A DNA stretch of 64,000 bases. It comes from Rhizodiscina lignyota (lineage: Eukaryota > Ascomycota > Dothideomycetes > Aulographales > Rhizodiscinaceae). The notes beneath the pieces are model-generated. The model ran no database searches. It was given only the letters and a program-made list of their open reading frames with translations, and was not told where the DNA came from. The stretch's first letter is position 1; the number at the start of each line of letters is the position of its first letter. The DNA is taken from contig ML978126.1 in the NCBI GenBank assembly GCA_010015805.1, positions 1,116,001 through 1,180,000 of the forward strand. Reading direction: 5' to 3'. A program made the translations under genes and the position numbers. Of this stretch, positions 22,945-33,805 are shown piece by piece.

Positions 22945-25200
22945 ATGAGAATCCGGCCGCAGCAACTGTACATAGAAGCAAGCATACATCTCAACGGATG
23001 CAATTCCATCTTTCATATGAAATTCGAAAGCTATTCATTGGTAAGACCGTTGCTCTCGACGGAGATATCATCCTCAGCTGTTCAAAAGCCCTCTACCTTC
23101 CCATTGCGTATAAATTAATTTCCTTTGCAATTAGATTCTCTCAGGCCCCGAGGAAGAAGAACCCACACCAAAGTACGGCCATAGACTCGCAGCCGACCTC
23201 TCTCGAAGTCACATTTCAGAACTAGTCTCAAGTGCCCAATGCTCTTGTTTTGTGTTGCCCACCTTCATAGCCATTCGGTTCTGTTCACCAGCCGAATTTG
23301 GCAGATGTCCACCATCATATCATGTTCAGGATCATCTCAGATCCATCAGCAGTGAACTTGTAAGCGCGAACGAATTTGCCATAAGCTTGTGAGCAATTGG
23401 GGCTCTCGCAAGGTTTATGCATCGGGAATGCATCAGGATCACCACCTGTGCCAGCTCCCACGCGGTCCGGCAGTGGTCGTTGCCGTCTGACTAGATACGC
23501 GTACACCATTATAGAAGAGGCTGTCAGTCGTTCGTTTTACAGTGCGTACTCTTCCGTCCTGTGCTGAATCCGTTTGGCGGCCCAAGTCCAGATTGATTTG
23601 TTAGCACATAAATCACCAACATCCGCGTCACTCAGTATACTGAGATGTAGTTCACCTGATTCAGGGTGGATGCATTCACGGCTGACGAGTTTGATACCTC
23701 GGAGTTGAATCTGAACTCTCCTTTCGACCTCGAGGCTCCTTACCAGCAGTATCCGCACAAAAAATGTCGTTAGACTACTACCAGATACTCCTCCTGATTA
23801 CGAATAATGGATTTGTTGGGAAATTTCTCGTTCCTTCTACAGCGACCTCCTGGGCATTGTGGTCAATGCGATTCGCGTCTTTTTCTCTATTGTTGAGAAG
23901 AGTACTGTAACCTTCTACATGAAACAAACAGCGAATGCTGGACAAAGAGAGCGATCACTGCTCATGTGAGAGCACGGATTGCCGTGAGTATCCAGCCAAA
24001 CAGAGCAGAGAAATATTCGCAATGGAGGATGTGACTAACGACACGAAGGAGCACAGGGGAACGCACATGAGGGCACACAAGCTTCTACCATTCCCATGGG
24101 CTCATGGTGTGGAGATCGGGGTGAAAATCTTATCGGTCCTATTGACGTCTGGGGCTTCATTGGAACCCGACAGGTATCCCATCCATTGGAATGGTTCGCA
24201 TTTACGTGACGGGAAATTTGCCCGAGCAAATGAGAATGCTCCTCATTTTCTTCAGTGATACAGCTGGAGAGCGCCCACTCTACCACAATCCAGATATCTT
24301 CTTGTCTTTGACAAAGTCGGCTCTGTTAAACTGGGCAAGATCTAGAAAGGACTCGGTGATTTTATCATGTCGCTCAAGAATGATAGCACTAATCACAAGG
24401 CATCGGAAGGCCTTTCCGATACTATCAACAAGGCGTTCAGCCACTAAGCAAGGCGTTCTCGGTGTCGGATCCTGCTAGTTTCCGGCATCAGTTCATTATT
24501 GCTAGCATCTACCACAGTGGGTTGATACAGAGTGGACAGTGGAGTTAGCTACGGTGGCAGAGATCCAGAGAGGCGCAAGGGCAATACTTGTAGAGTCATT
24601 TACCCTATCAAAGAGGCAGGCTTCTCGAAGGCATTCGAAGTTTTCTTCCGACAGGCCGTAAGCTTTCTTGGCCTCTGCGCAATGTCGCTCTTAACTTCAT
24701 CAAGCAGCGGTGCTTGTTTCGCTATGTATGATGACGTATGATGGATTATCGCAGGCTAATTTACTTACGGGCAACCCTGGTGTGTGAGGGCGAATTAGCG
24801 GACCGTCTGAGCCTCAACTACAACACCGCGCATGGGATCGTCAATCGTTCGTCGCAAGCAGCACGACTCGGCCCAATAAAATCATTCGAGGTTTTCGAAG
24901 CAGCTGTGAGTACGCCTGCGCATCACTACTCACAATGGTATCGACTACTCGCAAAACGCCGCTCGAGGACGCCGAACTCCCTTCCTTCGTGCAAAATGCG
25001 CCCGCGTGCTCATCACTAGTGTCAAGGCCCCTTGGCTCCTCTAGAAAATCGGGAGAGGGCAAAGGAATGTGGAGTGGTGTTGCGGGGAAATATAAGTATC
25101 GTCGTCGCAAGCACATGTTTCTTTCTAATCTCCATTACGCGCTGTCGTCGTTCTTCTTTCTCAGGTCAGGTCTGATCAGCACTTGAGATTTTTTGCAGCC
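22945..25200. other. Gene-poor intergenic region
   Basis: About 2.2 kb between the complex I subunit and the sugar transporter. It contains a short Cys-motif ORF relic (23315-23422, listed separately) and otherwise only unsupported ORFs. A CAAGGCGTTC decamer occurs twice close together near 24430-24455. The right end should contain the transporter promoter. Confidence 0.4.
23315..23422 (-). pseudogene. Fragment of a small Cys-motif (zinc-finger-like) protein
   Basis: Begins at an ATG (23422) with MHKPCESPNCSQAYGKF and stays open for 35 codons. It resembles the start of the ORF at 55958 (MPKPCQGSNCSHTHGKYF) in the spacing of KPC-x4-C and the following GK. The second Cys pair of that ORF is missing here, as the frame stops first, so this looks like a truncated relative. 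A longer upstream frame to 23509 exists but lacks an ATG. Confidence 0.3.
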
Positions 25201-27207
25201 ATGGCCTCAGAAAAAGCCGAAAGCATCAACGACAAAGAACATCTTGAGCATCCCTCTATTGATGAGAAGCAGGAGGATGTCGAGGCCAGGCATGGGGTCC
25301 TTGACATCGACGCTGCCCGCCCCGACCAGCTCAGTGCGGTCTTTGAGAATCCTCTCTCTGGTGTCCCCAAGGATCAATTGATGAAGGATGTCGAGCTCTT
25401 CTGCCAGGAGAATGATCTCATGGATCATTTGGAGGTTATGAGGAAGGGCGCGTTGGCATCGAAGGAGCCCTGGAATGTCGACAACATCCCAGAATTGACC
25501 GAAGAGGATCGCGCAATTCTTCATCATGAGAGGACTAACAAATGGGACCAGCCATGGAGGCTCTATTGGCTTGTCTGTGAGTACAGAATAATTTCTCGTT
25601 TCATTAGCTCAGTCACTAAACTTTTACTCAGCAATGGCTTCTCTTGCAGCGGCTGTGCAAGGGATGGATGAAACAGTCAACAATGGCGCACAAGCTTTCT
25701 ATCTTGAGGAGCTCGGCATCAAGCCGTCTACCCGCTTTTCTCCTGACATGCAAGATAACCTCACTGGTCTCGTTGTCGGAGCTCCCTATCTTGCTTGTGC
25801 CCTCATTGGCTGCTGGCTCACCGAGCCGTTGAACAGAGTATTCGCCCGTCGTGGTACCATTTTCCTGTCTTGCGCTATCGCGGCAATAGCCTCAATTTGG
25901 GAGGGTGTTGCGAACTCCTGGGTTAACCTTTTCATTGCTCGATTCGTCCTTGGTCTCGGTATTGGCTCAAAATCTACCACCGTACCAGTGTACACAGCAG
26001 AATGTGCACCAGCTCCCATTCGTGGTGCCTTGGTCATGCAGTGGCAGGTCTGGACGGCTTTCGGTATCATGCTTGGGTGAGTTGCTTTCGATTTGGAGAT
26101 CGTAGAGACTATACTAACACCCTTCATAGCAATATCATGGGTGTCGCATTCGGCGGTCTTCGTCCTGATCTCGCGTGGCGTCTAATTCTCGGGTCCACCG
26201 TTGTGCTTCCCGTCATTGTCTGCGCCCAGGTCTACTTCTGCCCGGAATCACCCCGTTGGCTCATCCAGCACGGCAAGATCAAGAAGGCATACGAGTCATT
26301 CCGCGTCGTGCGTAAGACCGACCTCCAGGCTGCACGTGATCTGTACTATACCCACGTCGGCGTCGAGATCGAGAAAAAGATCAACACCGGCAAGAACATC
26401 TTCACGCAGTTCGGGGAGCTCTTCTCGATTCCGCGTAACAGACGTGCCACTTGGGCTACCTGGATTGTCATGTTCGGACAGCAGTTCTGCGGCGTCAATG
26501 TCATCGCGTACTACTCTACGACAATTTTCCAGCAGGGTGGTTACGGTCGTAACCCAGCACTGCTGGCATCCATGGGCACCGGTATCCTGAATTGGGTCTT
26601 TGCCCTTCCAGCCTTCTTCACTATCGATACGTTTGGGAGACGAAACCTGCTGCTCGTCACATTCCCCTTCCTGGCAATCACCTTGCTGTGGACTGGTATG
26701 AGTTTCTTCATCGATCCTCCCAGCAAGCCAGACGGCGTATCGACATCTAAAGCACGGCTTGGCATGATCACTACTGGCATGTATCTCTTCGAATGCTTCT
26801 ACTCACCCGGAATGGGTCCCGTGCCCTTCTCGTACTCCGCAGAAGCCTTTCCCATGCACGTGAGGGATGTCGGGATGAGTTGGGCAACTGCAACGACCTG
26901 GTGCTTCAACTTCATCCTCTCCTTCACCTGGCCACGTCTCGTGAGCGCGTTTACCGCCCAGGGCGCGTTCGGATGGTACGCCGCATGGTGTGTTGTCTTA
27001 TGGGTCTTGGTATTGCTGTTCATGCCTGAGACTAAGGCGCTCACGCTCGAGGAGCTGGATCAGGTATTCAGCGTGCCGACGTGGAAGCATTCGAGCTACC
27101 AGATCAGGAACTCGATCTGGCATATCAGGCGATATGTCTTCTTCCAGAAGAACTTGGAGCCGCTGCCGCCGTTCTACGTTGGCGCGGATAAGTTGATGGA
27201 ATCCTGA
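25201..27207 (+). CDS. MFS sugar/polyol transporter (SP family)
   Basis: Proton-coupled sugar or polyol uptake in the plasma membrane. Exons 25201-25576, 25632-26076 and 26130-27207 give 632 residues. The long hydrophilic N-terminus (about 120 residues) is followed by 12 membrane segments. Sugar-porter signatures are present: PESPRWLIQHGK after helix 6, the helix 7 block GQQFCGVNVIAYYS with the sugar-binding QQ-x-x-G-x-N-x-x-x-Y-Y pattern, DTFGRRNLLL in the helix 8-9 loop, and PETKALTLEELDQVF after helix 12. The expanded N- and C-termini resemble fungal myo-inositol and polyol carriers more than hexose carriers, but the substrate remains open. It is convergent with the Baeyer-Villiger monooxygenase gene. 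Confidence 0.92.
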
Positions 27208-27524
27208 GATGTTGCTGAGGAATGGATTTGGAATTCTGAAGGTTGAAGGGGCCATAATGATAAGGCTCACTGATGTGGGATAGGGATAATGTTTTACATC
27301 CAGACATGGCTGTTTGATCAATTTCCTCGTTAGATACCCTCTTTTACTTGTTTAAGTGGCAACTTGAGTGTCGCCATTATGGTTTGGAAAGCAATACTAA
27401 AGCCATTCCTTCTGCGATGCTCAAGTGGATTTGCTGCATACTATGACGCTATGACACTGTTTCGAGGTGTGATATATCCTTAACATTCTCCATGTCGTTG
27501 AATACTTGGGATCTATTCTACAGT
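27208..27524. other. Convergent 3' intergenic region
   Basis: A 317-bp gap between the stop codons of the sugar transporter and the Baeyer-Villiger monooxygenase. It should contain both 3' UTRs; no other feature was seen. Confidence 0.45.
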
Positions 27525-29459
27525 TCATGCACTAACAGTCAAGCCCTTCATACTGCCCTCGTTCTCCCATTCCTTCAATGCCGCAATGTACCCATTGATG
27601 CCCCTTCCCCAAATCTGGCCCCTCATCATCTTCGCCTGCACCTCCGGCCCCAGTGCCAGCATCTTGTCCAGTCCGCCCTCCGCGTTCAGATAGTTCGGCG
27701 TACATCCAGCCATGCCGCTCAAGCCCAACGCGTTTGCGGCAACCTGGTCGCCCCACTCGTCTTGAGCCTTCTGCTCCGGCTCAATCACCACGTCTCCCGA
27801 ATTAGCTTTGCGTTGCGCGTTCATGATCATATACACTATGTGGTTGGAGTAGGTGTCCATGTTGTGGATTTGATTTGCGGTCAAGGAAGCCTGCGCGACG
27901 CCGGTGAAGAACAGGTTCGGGAAGTCTTTGCGAGTAAGGCCGTGCAGAGTGCTAACTTCGCGCTGGAATTCGGCGTCCATGTCCAACCCGTCTTTACCAA
28001 TAACGGTAACGTTGTACCTGCCTGCAGGGCTCACGCCCAGGCCGCCAGGAGCCTTGTATCCTGTGCTGAGGATTAAGAGATCGAGCTCGTACTCTTTTCC
28101 GCCTACCACTACGCCTTTTTCGGTGAAGCGATCTACGCCAAGACCATCTGTGTCGACGAGTTCGACGTTCGGCTGGTTGAAAGCGGGCAAAAAGTCGTCG
28201 TGGAAGCAAGGTCGCTTGCACCATGTCGGGTACCAATGCTTCAGTTTCTCGGCCGTGTCCTTATCTTTGACTGTGTCCGCTACACGCTTGCGGATACGCT
28301 CGGCACGTGGAATGTCGTTGATGTGCAAGGTTTGAATGTACTGTGGCAACTCTTCTGGTGTGAGTGGCCGATCATAACCCCATGCTGTGCAATATGATGG
28401 GTTGTTGATAACCCAGTAGTCGTTGACCATATTGACTTCCGGAGCGGGCAGTTTCTGGTGCAGCAGATTGGAGAAATTGGTATTACGATCCATCCACCAG
28501 CCTTTCTTGCTAGTAACCTTCTTCCACTCCTCTGGGTCGGTCTCGCGCTGGTTTCGTATATCCACCGACGACGGAGTTCGTTGAATAACGTAAAGCTTCT
28601 TTGCCCATTTTGCGAGCTCCGGAACGGCCTGCACAGCAGTCGCTCCAGTCCCGATAATACCCACTCTCTTGTCCTGCAGGTTAGTCAACTCCGCCTTAGC
28701 ATCCTGGGAATTGCCTCCAGTGTACTTGTAGTCCCAGCGTGAGGTATGGAAGATATGACCCTGGAATTTATCGATGCCGTCAACGACAGGTATCTTGGGA
28801 TGTGTAAGCTGTCCAGCGGCCAGCATTACGTATTTAGCATGTAATTTGAGATCCAAGTCCCTCTTGTCGCCCTGAAACTGTGTTGTGCAGATCCACTCTT
28901 TCTTGTCTGCATCCCACTGCAGATGCTTTGCTTGCTGTCTGAAAATGGTCCTCGGTCGCAGATTCCACTTTTCCGCAATTCTCTCCGCATGGCCTCTTAG
29001 CTCAGGGCCGTAGCAGTATTTGTACTTTGGCATATAGCCTGTCTCTTCGAGCAATGGCATGTAGCAGTAGCTCTCGACATCGCACATAAGGCCAGGGTAC
29101 CGGTTCCAGTACCAAACCCCTCCATAGCCACCAGAAGGATCGATCATGACGATTTCATCAAGCTTCGCTCCAGCTTCAAGCAAGCGTACGACAAAGAGGA
29201 GGCCGCTGTAGCCAGCCCCGCAAACGAGGTACTTGATCTGCTTGGTGACATCAATCGTCGAAGGAATTGAGGTGTGCTCATCCGGTCCGATCCAAGGGTC
29301 TTCCTGGAGATGCTTGAACTTCTCCGACCTTGTCAAGTCGATGAATTGATCCTCGCCTTGCGGGCGCTCCTTCAATCGCTTGTCACGCTCGGCATTGTAC
29401 TTGGCCTCAATCTCGGCGGCCGCAGCACTGAACATTGAGTCGACTCCAATTTGCGCCAT
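27525..29459 (-). CDS. Baeyer-Villiger monooxygenase (FAD/NADPH)
   Basis: Flavin monooxygenase that inserts oxygen next to a ketone carbonyl to form an ester or lactone. Single exon, 644 residues from the ATG at 29459 (MAQIGVDSMF); the frame is open further upstream without another ATG. The FAD Rossmann motif GAGYSG is at residues 81-86. The type I BVMO fingerprint F-x-G-x3-H-x3-W is at 232-242 (FQGHIFHTSRW). The NADPH motif GTGATA is at about 270-275. Both the length and the long N-terminal extension before the FAD site resemble fungal steroid- or cycloalkanone-oxidising BVMOs. No cluster partner is adjacent, so a specific substrate is not inferred. Confidence 0.92.
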   Translation of the reverse strand: MAQIGVDSMFSAAAAEIEAKYNAERDKRLKERPQGEDQFIDLTRSEKFKHLQEDPWIGPDEHTSIPSTIDVTKQIKYLVCGAGYSGLLFVVRLLEAGAKLDEIVMIDPSGGYGGVWYWNRYPGLMCDVESYCYMPLLEETGYMPKYKYCYGPELRGHAERIAEKWNLRPRTIFRQQAKHLQWDADKKEWICTTQFQGDKRDLDLKLHAKYVMLAAGQLTHPKIPVVDGIDKFQGHIFHTSRWDYKYTGGNSQDAKAELTNLQDKRVGIIGTGATAVQAVPELAKWAKKLYVIQRTPSSVDIRNQRETDPEEWKKVTSKKGWWMDRNTNFSNLLHQKLPAPEVNMVNDYWVINNPSYCTAWGYDRPLTPEELPQYIQTLHINDIPRAERIRKRVADTVKDKDTAEKLKHWYPTWCKRPCFHDDFLPAFNQPNVELVDTDGLGVDRFTEKGVVVGGKEYELDLLILSTGYKAPGGLGVSPAGRYNVTVIGKDGLDMDAEFQREVSTLHGLTRKDFPNLFFTGVAQASLTANQIHNMDTYSNHIVYMIMNAQRKANSGDVVIEPEQKAQDEWGDQVAANALGLSGMAGCTPNYLNAEGGLDKMLALGPEVQAKMMRGQIWGRGINGYIAALKEWENEGSMKGLTVSA

Positions 29460-30288
29460 GGTAATGGATCTCTGACAGACTTGACGAAAAGGAAACCGGA
29501 ACACACTCAAGAAAAGATCTGGAGGGGAGCACGCGTGTGAACCGAGGACAGAGACGGGTCTTTATAGCTGACGCGCTCTTTCGAGTAAGAAATAAGGAAA
29601 GCTGAAGACCCCGCGTCTTACAGCTCAGGCAACCCAAGAACCTTGGCAAAATGGCACTCGAAATGGCCTCGGAAGCTTTCCGGAACGATTTCAAAAACTT
29701 AGATACCCTCCATACCCGTCACGCATTGACGAGCAGACGTCTTATAATTTCCCCACGTTGCTATCTTGGGAGCTGCTGACCCGATTTGCGGGGGTGCTTG
29801 CGGACGCAACTTCCGCTGCGCGGCCACAACTTGTGCATCGTGCGAGAAGCTGAAGTCTGGGGTCGATGTGCTTTTGATATCTGATATGTTAGTAATTTCT
29901 GACTTCTCAAATGCCGGTTATATAAGGATTGCGATGATGTCTGACCCAGCTATGACCGAGTCTGGTAGCCGTGCCAAGAAGGTAAGAACCTAAACTGACT
30001 ACTCCGTACGGAGACACGTAACCCATCATTCCTCAGCCTTTCTAAGAGCGGAAACAATGCGGGCCTCCCCACTTTCTCATCCTCACTTGTCAGGAGAGAG
30101 TAGCAATGACAATACCATTTAGACCGTATCGTAGACCGCTTACTATAGGGACTTGGTCTCATTAGGAAATCGTTCCGTTTAAACGGTTCACAACGACCCA
30201 GGCTACCTCTCCTTCAGCCCTTCAACCTGAATCGCCCGAGTAGTTTCGTCAAAATAGCATTTCGATTCCTTCCAAGTGTACTTCTCTT
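29460..30288. other. Intergenic region upstream of the BVMO
   Basis: About 830 bp between the BVMO start and the 3' end of the DUF3433-type gene. Apart from the TATA-like element listed separately I see no supported feature. Confidence 0.4.
29560..29566 (-). promoter_or_regulatory. TATA-like element upstream of BVMO
   Basis: TATAAAG on the minus strand, about 100 bp before the BVMO start codon, a usual distance for a fungal TATA box. Assigned only from position and sequence. Confidence 0.4.
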
Positions 30289-31923
30289 TCATGAATTCCG
30301 CATCTCCACCACTTCAGGATGCTTTCTGCGGAAATCCTCCGCACATTTTAGAACATCGCCACCATCAAGCAAAGCAGCGGCACCGAGCAGACCAACAGGT
30401 TCTTCGCCGCTTAGGATCGAACGTGACCTCTCGGCGTGCCAGATGAGGAAGGAGTGGCAGATCAAGACCAGAGCCAGAATGCCGACCATTGTATACGCCA
30501 CTGGAGTTACAACGAACAGTCGTGTCTCCGCTTTCGAAAATGAGGCTGTCGAAGCCGAGACGGCCGCTGTGGGCTGAAGAAACGTTGTCGCTGCGAGGGA
30601 GGCGTATATCGCCGTGAACACATCCTCGGCTGAATTCTTTATGCTGGTCTGGTCCAATGGAGCCAAGTTGTTTTGCAATGTTGAATAATCATACACAAGA
30701 CGACCGAAGGCATCTCCAACTATCGTGTTCGTGGGATCGAACGCTTGATAATCCGGCAGGGTGTCCTCGAATACCTTGTATGAGAACGGACGGATCATCG
30801 ACGCATTTCTCGCGTCGAATGAGATAAATCGCGGCGACACTCCACGCTGGGTCTGCACTGTTAAGGACCCAGATGTGTTCCAGTATTCTGGAATGCAAGA
30901 AAGGACAGTCAAATTGGCTAGATTGTCAACTGCACTTTTCGAATATTCTCCTGAAATGAGGCCAAATCTGCTATAACGAGCGGATATTGTACACTCTTGG
31001 GTATTCCAGGTGTGCAGGTACAGGTGTGTACTGCTCGCAACTGGCATGGGGAAGGTTGGCACATTGCATCCGCGGTCATTGATGTCGATGGTGACGGATC
31101 CATCGCTAAGGTTCATGCTGTACTGCGAGGAGTCCATGATTTGACAATCCAGGTACGCCGAGTATGCGCTCACATCGACAGTCATGTTTCCATTGCCGGC
31201 TGTATCGTTGGAGAAGGTCCCGAAGCCGTATTCAGTTGTCATCCAAGGAAGCGGTGGTGCTCCGTACACTCGTAAAGCGGTAGCTATACTGATAGCTGGC
31301 TGGAGATCGGTCTGTGCGGTTACTGCTGAGTCGTTGAACTGACTTGAAGGGTGTACCCTGAGTATAGACGACGTTTGAGTCGATGCAGAGACCAGCAGGT
31401 GCGCAGTGAGCGGGACAAGAGCGATGGAGCAGATCAAGCTGAGAAGCATAGCACAGCCGATGAGCCAGTGGTGGTGACGGAATGCAACCCCCCAATTGTA
31501 GAACTTGGGATAACCCCGATAATCCAACATGATCGTGCGCCGAACATTGGTGGCTTCTTCGGAAGGCCTGCGAAGCTCAACGAAGGGTTGTCGGTCTGCA
31601 GTAGCAGAGACTGTCGTGTCCCATGCTAACAAATATAAAGACATGAGGAATGATGGAAGGGTTGTCCACAGCAAACCGTAGCTCCACGCCGACTTTATCG
31701 AGAAGGATGTCAGCGACGTAGCCGAAATGCTCGGTACTGAAACGAGCCCATTTCTCGCAGCAGAGACTCGCTCGAGAGCGATAATTGCGGCGATGATTCC
31801 TACATCAATGAGAAGAACGGGGATTGTGAACCACAGCTGAAGCTTCCAGGGCTTCCAATTCTTGTTGCTGTTCGCCAGAATCGGCTTCTGGCTTGTCGTT
31901 GCGCCAGTTTGCGTGGAGCTCAT
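30289..31923 (-). CDS. DUF3433-type fungal membrane protein
   Basis: Single exon of 544 residues starting at MSSTQTGATTS. The block NWKPWKLQLWFTIPVLLIDV followed by IIAAIIALERV opens the DUF3433 domain. Two further membrane segments lie at about 80-100 (SYGLLWTTLPSFLMSLYLL) and 150-180. A large, probably extracellular region of about 290 residues with several N-glycosylation sequons and Cys residues follows, and a last membrane segment (VAYTMVGILALVLICHSFLI) precedes a cytosolic tail. Many family members carry two copies of this unit in about 1200 residues; here there is one. The function of the family is not known. The 780 bp upstream hold no clear gene. Confidence 0.75.
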   Translation of the reverse strand: MSSTQTGATTSQKPILANSNKNWKPWKLQLWFTIPVLLIDVGIIAAIIALERVSAARNGLVSVPSISATSLTSFSIKSAWSYGLLWTTLPSFLMSLYLLAWDTTVSATADRQPFVELRRPSEEATNVRRTIMLDYRGYPKFYNWGVAFRHHHWLIGCAMLLSLICSIALVPLTAHLLVSASTQTSSILRVHPSSQFNDSAVTAQTDLQPAISIATALRVYGAPPLPWMTTEYGFGTFSNDTAGNGNMTVDVSAYSAYLDCQIMDSSQYSMNLSDGSVTIDINDRGCNVPTFPMPVASSTHLYLHTWNTQECTISARYSRFGLISGEYSKSAVDNLANLTVLSCIPEYWNTSGSLTVQTQRGVSPRFISFDARNASMIRPFSYKVFEDTLPDYQAFDPTNTIVGDAFGRLVYDYSTLQNNLAPLDQTSIKNSAEDVFTAIYASLAATTFLQPTAAVSASTASFSKAETRLFVVTPVAYTMVGILALVLICHSFLIWHAERSRSILSGEEPVGLLGAAALLDGGDVLKCAEDFRRKHPEVVEMRNS

Positions 31924-32701
31924 GTTCAATGTGACTGCTGAAGATGGAGAAGATACTCACGGAGTATCAAATTGACAACAGGACAGCTTCCGCATCACTT
32001 GAGCGCGAATGCGAGCTGAAATGGTATGCCACAGCACAGCATCTCGCCTTTCGCCCGAAGCAGAGCCTCAGTCCAAGAATAGCCCACCATAGATGTTGAG
32101 TCGATGAAACGCGAAGTCTGGAATGGTGGTGCAAACATGGTCCAGGCCTGGACATTCCACACGAGCCCTCTCGATTGCATTGTCAGTGGCCACCTCACCC
32201 ATCCAGATTGCAACGTGACTTCCCGCATTCGCCAAAATTCTCTTAATGCGTCCTATTCCATACGAAGTGTGCGGTAACCATACATTGGAAAGGGTAGGGA
32301 GTACGTGTCCAACCGAGGACCAGACACAGGGGCTTTATTGTGGCTGCCTACCGTGCCAATCAAGACCTGTGGCTGGTAGATCTCGGCCAAGCGATGTCAG
32401 GCGTCACCACGAGGCTGCATATCGCTTAGTCGATTCGCCTACGTCCTACCAATCAAGCAATTCGAGATCTACCAAAGCTTATTTGGGTAGGCCAGGATCA
32501 AGACACCCATTTTCGTCCCTCTCCGCAATGCGGCTCTGCTACGATGCTCCAGGCAAGTCGCTCGTCTGCCCTGGCCGGCAGGAAGACAATGAGGGCCATG
32601 GAGAGGTATATACTGGACTCCTTGGGAAAAGCCGTACATTTCCTAGACTAAGATTTTAGAAACTCAGTCTTGAAACAAAGATTCGTTGACCTCTCTGCAA
32701 G
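31924..32701. other. Divergent intergenic region
   Basis: About 780 bp between the DUF3433-type gene (minus) and the GPI-anchored protein gene (plus). A 137-codon plus-strand ORF (32246-32659) is present but has no signal, motif or natural composition that would support it as a gene. Confidence 0.4.
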
Positions 32702-33659
32702 ATGATTTCTGCCTCTGCATTTTCTTACACCATATTCATTCATTTCTCTCTCAGCCTCGCCCAAACAGCACTGGATCCCACGAAGTGCGTCAAAGGCAGT
32801 GGAGTCACTGCGCTTCCCCAGTGTGACTACTTGTACGATACAGTCGACAAATTCAACAGTACTGCTCCGGGTTCGGCGTTCGTGAACTGCTTCTGCAACC
32901 AGAAACTCTTCAACTCGGTATTCGAGTAAGACCATTTGACGCCACATCATCAGATCTGGCTTTTCTGACTGCCGAACTGTAGCTGTGAGAGCGAGCAACG
33001 CCTGTGCTTCGGCAACGGCGACCTCGATAATACGGCTGAGCAATTTGTCGACACCTGGCATAGTGCGTGCGATAAAAAGATCACCTTCACGCCCACAACG
33101 CCCTCTGTTTCGTCAATAACCGCCTCATACAATGTGCAATACTGCACGACCATGTTTGCGGCCTGCGCGAGCGCTTCGATCGCGAATCAGGCATGCGAGA
33201 GCTCATTCACGATACCGAGCGAGCGAGTGTCGTGTTTTTGTCAGGCTCCATTACTTGCAAACGAATACACCTGTGCGTATTTGGGCAACGTGTCTTGCAT
33301 CCAGACGGAAGCGGCTCTGTCGAGAATACCGGGATACTCCATCTGTCCAAACTTTGAGTCGGTTGTTGGAGGGTTGGCAAATGTGGGTTGTCGAGCACTC
33401 CAGTTGTATTTTCGAGGACTTGGCTGATATTCGGTAGGCGACTGCTACAACCACCGCAAGTGGAGGATCAAGTAGTTCGATCAAGTCCTCTTCCCAAGTG
33501 AGTGGAAGTAGCATCGCATCGATAACAAAGCCTGCGCTCCCTGGCTCGTCCTCTTCAACAGCCAGTCCTTCGCCCACACAGCAAGGTCAAGCAACATCGT
33601 CCGGAATTTCGCACTATGCCTTCCTCATAGCCTGTGTTGCTGTACTGTTGAAGATCTAG
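32702..33659 (+). CDS. Secreted Cys-rich protein, probably GPI-anchored
   Basis: Exons 32702-32925, 32983-33382 and 33438-33659 give 281 residues. The N-terminus MISASAFSYTIFIHFSLSLA is a signal peptide. A mature domain with many Cys follows, apparently two related halves: CFCNQKLFNS...C near residues 65-85 and CFCQAPLLANEYTC near 170. The third exon encodes a Ser/Thr/Pro-rich stalk and a hydrophobic end (YAFLIACVAVLLKI) typical of a GPI signal. The second intron is my choice: a GTGGGT donor at 33383, with GTTGTT at 33362 as an alternative; both keep frame. It is not a CFEM domain by spacing. A cell-wall or surface role is inferred; no specific family was recognised. Confidence 0.75.
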
Positions 33660-33805
33660 CTTGGACAAGATGCGGGATTCGTGCAATGAATATTTCATGA
33701 TGCAAATGCAGGCTTCGATATTGCGTCGTCTCTGGGAGATGGCTTCCCTTTGTGGATTTGAGATGTTGAGCGCCCTATAAGGTGCCAATACGAGCAAATT
33801 CGAAA

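Noticed and set aside
27208-32000. Secondary-metabolite cluster around the Baeyer-Villiger monooxygenase
   Set aside because: No polyketide synthase, NRPS, terpene cyclase or pathway regulator lies nearby; adjacent genes are a sugar transporter and a DUF3433-type protein.
32246-32659. 137-codon ORF upstream of the GPI protein gene
   Set aside because: No domain, signal or intron context; composition looks random and it sits in a promoter region.
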